Source: Pokkaliibacter plantistimulans
GTDB lineage: Bacteria; Pseudomonadota; Gammaproteobacteria; Pseudomonadales; Balneatricaceae
Direction: 5' to 3'
DNA length: 34,686 nucleotides
NCBI RefSeq assembly: GCF_003194385.1
Contig: NZ_LAPT01000012.1
Span: forward strand, 1 to 34,686
A program made the position numbers and the translations under genes. The notes below the pieces were generated by a model, which saw only the letters and a program-made list of their open reading frames with translations, did not search any database and had not been told where the DNA came from. This document shows positions 30,201 through 34,686 of the stretch, piece by piece; position 1 is the first letter of the stretch; the number at the start of each line of letters is the position of its first letter.

Positions 30201-31067
30201 ATGGATGCCATGGACTATAGTGAATATGAAGGCGAACGCTGTAAGGATGTCGATCTCTTTCACTTTGAGGAAGATTTCATGAACTTCAACGATCTGGCCA
30301 GAGCGAATGGGTTTACTTATTGGTATGCCCGCGACTTCATGTTTATGCTCGGCTACAGCTCGTACGAGACCTTTCGCAAAGTCCTCAACAAGGCCATGAC
30401 CACCTGCCTGACGCTGGACATCGACACGTCCGATAATTTTCAGCAGACCCACCGCACGCTGGATGGTAAAGAGGTCAAAGACTTCAAACTGTCGCGCTTT
30501 GCGTGTTATCTGGTCGCCATGAATGGTGACAACAAGAAAGAAAAAGTGGCTCAGGCACAAGCCTTCTTTGCGGTCACTGCCGAAGCGATCCAGCGCTATG
30601 TAGACAATCCTGAAGAGGTTGAGCGCGTCCTGATCCGTGAAGAGATTACCGCCCATGAGAAAACCCTGGCATCCACAGCCAAGGCTGCGGGCATTGAAAC
30701 AGCCCAGGACTATGCCTTTTTTCAGAATGCGGGGTATAGAGGCATGTACAACATGAGCCTCACTCAGCTCAAGGAATACAAGGGGCTGGCCCAGAAAAAC
30801 CGCTCTTTGCTCGACTTTATGGGTAAAGAAGAGCTGGCTGCCAATCTCTTTCGTATCACCCAGACCGACCTGAAGATGAAGAATGAAGCTATTCAGGGTC
30901 AGCGCCTGGCAGAAAATACAGCCAGGGAAGTGGGCTCTAAAATCCGCAAAACCATGTTAGACATCAGTGGTATTGCCCCTGAAGATATGGCTCTGGCAGA
31001 TGACATTAAGAAAGTGAAAACATCATTGAAACAGACTCATCGTGGTCTTAAAAAACTGGATAGTTAA
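30201..31067 (+). CDS. dinD: DinD-like DNA-damage-inducible protein
   Basis: A 288-aa protein that follows the DinD pattern throughout. It shows FNDLARANGFTYWYARDF and LGYSSYETFRKVLNKA (a BRO-N/antirepressor-like opening), VKDFKLSRFACYLVAMNGD, KKEKVAQAQAFFAVTAEAIQ, AGYRGMYNMSLTQLKEYKGL and FMGKEELAANLFRITQTDLK. DinD inhibits RecA filaments in E. coli and is SOS-induced. On a mobile element it may temper the SOS response to incoming single strands, which is inference. No good LexA box is seen; a shared promoter repeat lies upstream instead. ATG 30201 or 30210 could be the start. Confidence 0.85.
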   Translation: MDAMDYSEYEGERCKDVDLFHFEEDFMNFNDLARANGFTYWYARDFMFMLGYSSYETFRKVLNKAMTTCLTLDIDTSDNFQQTHRTLDGKEVKDFKLSRFACYLVAMNGDNKKEKVAQAQAFFAVTAEAIQRYVDNPEEVERVLIREEITAHEKTLASTAKAAGIETAQDYAFFQNAGYRGMYNMSLTQLKEYKGLAQKNRSLLDFMGKEELAANLFRITQTDLKMKNEAIQGQRLAENTAREVGSKIRKTMLDISGIAPEDMALADDIKKVKTSLKQTHRGLKKLDS

Positions 31068-31092
31068 CCCTTTCTCTTGCGATTCCCCGCAC

Positions 31093-31120
31093 AAGGCCCA
31101 GTGACTCTGCTGGGCTTATT
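31093..31120 (+). terminator. Terminator after the dinD-like gene
   Basis: GCCCAG (31096-31101) pairs with CTGGGC (31110-31115), extendable by AAG/CTT with a bulge, followed by TTATT. Moderate strength. It separates dinD from the next promoter-like repeat. Confidence 0.6.
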
Positions 31121-31140
31121 CATCCTCAATAACCCTTCTT

Positions 31141-31199
31141 CCTCCAATCAGGTTTTCCCCGCTACACGCTGATGAGCCAGAACTACACTGCCTGCTTCG
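31141..31199 (+). promoter_or_regulatory. 80-bp promoter-like repeat, copy 3 (shorter)
   Basis: CAGGTTTTCCCCGCTACAC, a diverged GATGAGCCAGAAC and TACACT (31184-31189) keep the same spacing as in copies 1 and 2, and the -35 position again reads GCTACA. The TTTCATCCCATCAT tail is missing. The gene starts 40 bases downstream. Confidence 0.6.
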
Positions 31200-31228
31200 T
31201 TAACCATGAAACAGTGCAGGATAACCGT

Positions 31229-31390
31229 ATGAAAGACAACGGGATGAACCCTCTCATCAAACAGGCAATGAAGGATCACCATATCGTGGTGATTCATATA
31301 GCGTCGTGGAAAACACGGGCAGCGATGTCACACGATCAGGCTAAACGCATGCTGGATAACTGCACCACCACCCTATTCCCACAGCCGTAA
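31229..31390 (+). CDS. Hypothetical small protein, 53 aa
   Basis: Short unrecognised protein with a central strand (HHIVVIHIASW) and a basic helix (SHDQAKRMLDNC). ATG 31229 has AGGA 7 bases away; a longer version from 31172 would begin inside the promoter repeat and is unlikely. It is the first gene of a four-gene run (31229-32297 and possibly 32383) behind promoter-like repeat copy 3. Function unknown. Confidence 0.55.
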   Translation: MKDNGMNPLIKQAMKDHHIVVIHIASWKTRAAMSHDQAKRMLDNCTTTLFPQP

Positions 31391-31416
31391 CATTGCATCA
31401 CATCAGGAGTCGCACC

Positions 31417-31812
31417 ATGGCCATACCCATGTCGATCAGTGAACGGTTAAACAGTGCGGACAACGCAGCGCTGACAGCGCCACACCTCCATCCCGGTGTT
31501 AAAAAAGTGCTGCTGGGGACCTATACCGTACCACCTCTGGTAGAACATGAGACGTACTGCTGTGACAGGGGCTGCGGGGAGTGCGAAAAAGCATTACTGG
31601 AAGAGCATCGGGCCATCATCACTTCCCGAGCTGGCATCGTGCAGGAGCGCCATTTCAGCTACATGGAAGTGTCGGCCTGCTGCTATGCCAGACTGGGGAT
31701 CTGGAACGAGGCCACTGCCACCGGAGAGGAATGTGACTACCACTTCACTGCGGCCACGGAGCAGGAGGTCATCCCCCATGCCACCCTCAACGTTAAGGAA
31801 AACCGACTATGA
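31417..31812 (+). CDS. Hypothetical Cys-rich protein, 131 aa
   Basis: Unrecognised soluble protein. The cluster YCCDRGCGECEK (about residues 46-57) and a later SACCYARLG could bind metal or form disulfides; no signal peptide is present, so metal binding in the cytoplasm is more likely. ATG 31417 is preferred for its AGGAG. Its stop overlaps the next start (ATGA), so the following secreted protein is translated with it. Confidence 0.68.
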   Translation: MAIPMSISERLNSADNAALTAPHLHPGVKKVLLGTYTVPPLVEHETYCCDRGCGECEKALLEEHRAIITSRAGIVQERHFSYMEVSACCYARLGIWNEATATGEECDYHFTAATEQEVIPHATLNVKENRL

Positions 31813-32297
31813 AGATGAAGAAGGCACTGCTGATGTTATGGTCCTCCGTCGTGCCGCTGTTTGCTGTTGCCGATAGTGATGTATCGGTGGAGCAGGGGCA
31901 TGAGATATACATGACGTATTCCATCAGTCCCGCGTTGGGTCAGCAACGCTATCCCGATGCTGAGTTTGTCGGTATGGGGAGCCTGGCTGGCTATCTGGCC
32001 GTGACCATGGGTGAGACGCCATACCGTCTTGTGGCACTGCCCTCCCATACCCTCACCTATCAGGACCACTACTTCACGGCAATTAACATCAGCAATCTGG
32101 AGGACGCTGCCGTCACCCCCGAGGTGGCCGAAGTCTGGGTCAGAGCAGGATTGCTCGGGGACTATCGTTATCAGGTCAGTACCAATGATGCCGGCCAGGT
32201 GTCGGTGTTCGTGATGTCGGATGTCCCCTGGATAACGCTGCTCAACCCCCATGCTGAACAAGGCCAGCACGTCCCTATGCCTGTGCCGGGCACGTAA
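31809..32297 (+). CDS. Hypothetical exported protein, 162 aa
   Basis: A basic start (MKMKK) followed by a hydrophobic core and AVADSD gives a clear Sec signal peptide cut near residue 21. The mature part (~140 aa) is strand-rich with few charged patches (GSLAGYLAVTMGETPYRLVA, QVSVFVMSDVPWITLL) and no Cys, typical of a small periplasmic or surface protein. It is translationally coupled to the Cys-rich gene upstream. No family recognised. It could act in mating-pair interaction or surface exclusion, but there is no direct evidence. Confidence 0.7.
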   Translation: MKMKKALLMLWSSVVPLFAVADSDVSVEQGHEIYMTYSISPALGQQRYPDAEFVGMGSLAGYLAVTMGETPYRLVALPSHTLTYQDHYFTAINISNLEDAAVTPEVAEVWVRAGLLGDYRYQVSTNDAGQVSVFVMSDVPWITLLNPHAEQGQHVPMPVPGT

Positions 32298-32312
32298 ACC
32301 CTCTGAGCCTCA

Positions 32313-32338
32313 GTGAGCCTTTCTTGCTGTCGGCTCAC
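32313..32338 (+). other. Inverted repeat between gene runs
   Basis: GTGAGCC (32313-32319) and GGCTCAC (32332-32338) can form a 7-bp stem with a 12-base loop followed by a C/T-rich run. Weak terminator or attenuator at best. Confidence 0.4.
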
Positions 32339-32382
32339 CCCTTTCTCCCAATACTACGGCCATCGTTCGGTGAGGTACTGCG

Positions 32383-33108
32383 ATGGCCATCTACCATTTG
32401 ATCCATCCCCGCTCCCATCTGTCCGGCCAGTACGGCATTGATACGCCCTGGCAGGTCGATCAGATTCGTCAGCTGCTGGCTTTTATCCAGCGCGTCCGGG
32501 ATACGTTTCCGGTGCTGCCTGGTATTGATGACGGGCTGTCTGAAGCCACCGCCATGTTGGTGTTAGAGCAGGTGCTACCCGGCTGTCGGGCGCTGACCTG
32601 TAGCCTGTCCTGTTCAACGGCAGCAGCCCGCAGGCTGGCCGCTGTCCCTGTCAATCTGGTGCAGGTGTGGTATGAGGTGGCCGCGGTCACGTCCATCACG
32701 ACGCTGTATCAACTGAGCATGGCCATGGGGGTGGGTCTGTCCGATGTCAGTCATGCCCTGGCTCAGGTCTTGTTGCGACAGGCAGAGTCGGTCTACCAAG
32801 CCGATTGGGAACAGGTGATGAAGCTACGCTGGATGGCTGCCGGGTATCCGGTACAGCACGCATGGCGCTGGCACACGGTCTATTCGCAGCCGTTATCAGG
32901 TCGTCTGTTGCAGCGTACCTTGAGTGATCTGCAGCGTCTGGAGTCAGGGGTGGTCGCGACACTGGAGCCAGAGCAGGCAGGATCCGCCCCGAGAGCTCAG
33001 ACCGGCACATCCGATCCCAGTGCTCTGCAGCTGGCTCTCTTTCCGACGATTCATCCATCACCTCTTTCATCAACTAATATGGAGGCCCACCGTGGCACGA
33101 GGCGTTAA
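32383..33108 (+). CDS. Hypothetical protein upstream of ssb, 241 aa
   Basis: Unrecognised helical protein. Segments such as [36 protein letters not shown] and [20 protein letters not shown] could include a helix-turn-helix (~105-130), but the match is not convincing. The C-terminus (~195-241) is probably disordered. Its end overlaps the SSB gene by 17 bases, so the two are translationally linked. In related ICEs, PFL_4669 and DUF3158 genes precede ssb; this protein does not clearly resemble what I recall of DUF3158. GAGG precedes the ATG. Confidence 0.7.
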   Translation: MAIYHLIHPRSHLSGQYGIDTPWQVDQIRQLLAFIQRVRDTFPVLPGIDDGLSEATAMLVLEQVLPGCRALTCSLSCSTAAARRLAAVPVNLVQVWYEVAAVTSITTLYQLSMAMGVGLSDVSHALAQVLLRQAESVYQADWEQVMKLRWMAAGYPVQHAWRWHTVYSQPLSGRLLQRTLSDLQRLESGVVATLEPEQAGSAPRAQTGTSDPSALQLALFPTIHPSPLSSTNMEAHRGTRR

Positions 33109-33592
33109 CAAGGTTACCCTGATTGGCAATCTGGGCGCGGACCCCGAAGTCCGCTACATGCCCAATGGAAACGCGGTTGCCAACATTACCCTGGCAACCA
33201 GCGAAAGCTGGAAAGACAAACAGACCGGCCAAGTACAAGAACGAACGGAGTGGCACCGTGTGGTGTTCTTCGCCCGTCTGGCTGAAGTGGTCGGTCAGTA
33301 TGCGCGCAAAGGCTCCAAGCTGTACGTGGAAGGCAAACTGCAGACCCGTAAGTGGCAGGACCAAAGTGGTCAGGATCGCTACACCACCGAGATCGTCGTG
33401 GATATGCGCGGCTCAATGCAGCTGCTGGACAACCGTCCCGACAACGGTCAGGGAGCAGGCCAGGGTGTAAGTGCGCCGAATGGTCGCCAGGGAGGAGCGC
33501 CACAACAGCCCTACCAGCAACCCACCCCTACGCCCGATTACTCTGGCTACCCACAGAACTTTGACGACTTTGATGATGACATTCCGTTCTGA
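33092..33592 (+). CDS. ssb: Single-stranded DNA-binding protein
   Basis: A 166-aa SSB starting at GTG 33092 (GGAGG 6 bases upstream; [15 protein letters not shown] after initiation). The OB fold (~1-110) is complete: [47 protein letters not shown], and the RYTTEIVV strand. It is followed by a Gly/Gln/Pro-rich linker and the acidic tip DFDDDIPF that docks partner proteins. Element-encoded SSB protects transferred single strands and supports replication in the recipient. The length is a little below E. coli SSB. It overlaps genes on both sides. Confidence 0.95.
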   Translation: MARGVNKVTLIGNLGADPEVRYMPNGNAVANITLATSESWKDKQTGQVQERTEWHRVVFFARLAEVVGQYARKGSKLYVEGKLQTRKWQDQSGQDRYTTEIVVDMRGSMQLLDNRPDNGQGAGQGVSAPNGRQGGAPQQPYQQPTPTPDYSGYPQNFDDFDDDIPF

Positions 33593-33911
33593 AAAACACC
33601 TGAAGCGAGGGTGGGGCGCGGTGGTGCTCAGTGCTGTGTGCTGGGCCGTCGCCCTGCCTGCATTCGCCACGCCGGCAGCAGACAGTGCGGCTGTTGGGTG
33701 CCTGGCACCCGACGGCACGCGCTATCCACCGGGCAAACTCTATACCTTGAACCAGCACGAACTGGATCAGCGCAAAGCGGCGGGTGAATGGGTCTCGGAT
33801 GGCGATGCCATCCTGGCCCAGTGTCAGTTTTTAGTGGATGTGGCGATAAGCCGGCATCCGGTACCGGAGCAACGGCGGTATGTCTGGGTATCGTTTGAAT
33901 GGGGACAGTGA
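33576..33911 (+). CDS. Hypothetical exported protein, 111 aa
   Basis: N-terminal Lys/Arg residues and a hydrophobic segment (~14-28) ending LPAFATPA form a signal peptide. The mature part has two Cys ([13 protein letters not shown] and LAQCQFLVD) that could pair, and an aromatic C-terminus. The frame overlaps the ssb end by 17 bases (ATGs at 33573 and 33576). It is probably a small periplasmic protein of unknown function in the ssb operon. Confidence 0.65.
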   Translation: MTFRSEKHLKRGWGAVVLSAVCWAVALPAFATPAADSAAVGCLAPDGTRYPPGKLYTLNQHELDQRKAAGEWVSDGDAILAQCQFLVDVAISRHPVPEQRRYVWVSFEWGQ

Positions 33912-33914
33912 GTA

Positions 33915-34550
33915 ATGACCAACGATCAGCGGAAACAGCTAAAAGAGCTTGATGAGATGGAGCGGGCAGGCAGGAAGCGTAATGATCAGGCACGTGAAAC
34001 GTTTAAGGCACAGCTGCTCCTGGGAGGCAGTGTCGGGTGTGTTGTGACAGCGATCTATGTAGGCGTCACCGGAGGGGGATGGGTGCAATGGGCTGGGACG
34101 ATGGTGATCCAGCTGGTGATCCTGGCTCTTATGTTGAGACTGAAAAAGCCCGCCCCCCTGAGTGTCATCCTGACGTGGAATAAGGCAGAACGTTATGCTG
34201 TCTGGAGGCCGTTTGCCCAGTTTGGTGAGCGCTCACTGGACGCCCTGCCTATGGATCGTCCTGATCTATCACCTGAACAACGGCGGCTGTTACTCAGTGA
34301 AGTGCATGTACCCCGCCTGTTTGCATGGTCACGATACCCTGCCACCCTGTGCGCCGCGCTTGAACGAATCGATCCGGTATTAGCGGCGTATACCCCGACC
34401 GAACAGAGAATGGCTGCCTTTGTGGCATTGCAGCGGAATATTCAGGCAGCTGGCACGGATGTCAGACAACTGGCGCAGCATATCAATCGCTGGGTGAAGG
34501 CGGAGCGGCAATCTATCAAGACTGCAGCAGCCACTGAGAAAGCTGGCTGA
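33915..34550 (+). CDS. Hypothetical two-helix membrane protein, 211 aa
   Basis: An N-terminal charged helix (~1-30, KQLKELDEMERAGRKRNDQA) precedes two hydrophobic segments at about 34-52 and 57-77 and a cytoplasmic ~130-residue C-terminal domain rich in Arg, Leu and Ala. It starts 3 bases after the upstream stop with GGGGA as ribosome site, so it is co-transcribed with ssb and the exported protein. No family recognised. Confidence 0.7.
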   Translation: MTNDQRKQLKELDEMERAGRKRNDQARETFKAQLLLGGSVGCVVTAIYVGVTGGGWVQWAGTMVIQLVILALMLRLKKPAPLSVILTWNKAERYAVWRPFAQFGERSLDALPMDRPDLSPEQRRLLLSEVHVPRLFAWSRYPATLCAALERIDPVLAAYTPTEQRMAAFVALQRNIQAAGTDVRQLAQHINRWVKAERQSIKTAAATEKAG

Positions 34551-34686
34551 TAGGTTGGGAAAAGCAGAGAGACTGGGGCAGGTTTTGAAATTTAACAACC
34601 ACATCTATAGAAATAAGTCAATGTACCATGAAGCAATAAGTGGGTTACTGCCTCAGTTTTCTGCTGAGTGGTGACAGTGTCACCAC
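34551..34686. promoter_or_regulatory. Window end with a perfect 19-bp palindrome
   Basis: Gene-free. CTCAG-ttttctg-CTGAG (34653-34669) is followed by GTGGTGACA-g-TGTCACCAC (34668-34686), a perfect palindrome that reaches the last base of the window and may extend further. It resembles a dimeric regulator site ahead of a downstream gene that is not included. Confidence 0.5.

Overview
The window is about 34.7 kb of a conjugative mobile element from a proteobacterium, most likely a gammaproteobacterium. The basis for the host guess is a generally GC-rich base composition, E. coli-like Shine-Dalgarno sequences, and gene families typical of the PFGI-1 / pKLC102 / ICEclc / ICEHin1056 group of integrative and conjugative elements (ICEs) with a G-type (MPF_G) transfer apparatus. 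Genus cannot be fixed from the sequence alone. I saw no rRNA, tRNA, CRISPR array or complete insertion sequence.

Layout. (1) 104-7093, one dense plus-strand operon: small unknown proteins, a ProQ/FinO-type RNA chaperone, then the conserved transfer block (TIGR03757, TIGR03756 and TIGR03755 families, a small membrane protein, a TraG N-terminal-type protein). (2) 7104-9515, a lower-GC accessory patch on both strands: an unknown membrane protein, a free-standing MuF C-terminal-type domain, a candidate small RNA between a good promoter and a strong terminator, and a serine resolvase. (3) 9515-10263, an AT-rich leader, a 44-residue one-helix membrane peptide and a tandem winged-helix protein resembling plasmid initiators. 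(4) 10655-13931, a set of small genes that includes a KlcA/ArdB-type antirestriction protein, an LPD29-domain protein and an N6-adenine-methylase-like protein with no visible catalytic NPPY motif. Five copies of one structured leader lie in this set, four of them directly before a gene; in those four the ribosome binding site can pair with a strand that can also pair upstream. (5) 14117-17402, 14-bp tandem repeats, a MobH relaxase and a tyrosine integrase. (6) 17403-17757, a gene-free junction with a candidate recombination core and three palindromic repeats. (7) 17758-23854, the maintenance module: ParA, three unknown genes, an ICE-type ParB, a DUF2857 protein and a candidate replication protein, followed by 21-bp-spaced repeats and a hairpin cluster. 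(8) 24540-34550, a RelB/YafQ toxin-antitoxin pair, unknown genes, a GHKL ATPase carrying an internal HExxH metallopeptidase motif, a DinD homologue and small secreted or membrane proteins (three of these units share an 80-bp promoter-like repeat), then SSB and two more unknowns.

How it fits together. The relaxase and transfer proteins move the element. Integrase would insert and excise it. ParA/ParB, the candidate replication protein and the toxin-antitoxin pair would hold the circular form. SSB and the antirestriction set would protect or complete incoming single-stranded DNA. In an integrated ICE of this class the integrase and parA/soj ends lie at opposite termini. Here they are 355 bp apart and head-to-tail, which suggests a circular, tandem or plasmid form.

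The observations I would follow first are the repeated leader family in the antirestriction set, the 80-bp promoter repeat, the int-parA junction, and the GHKL-metallopeptidase fusion.
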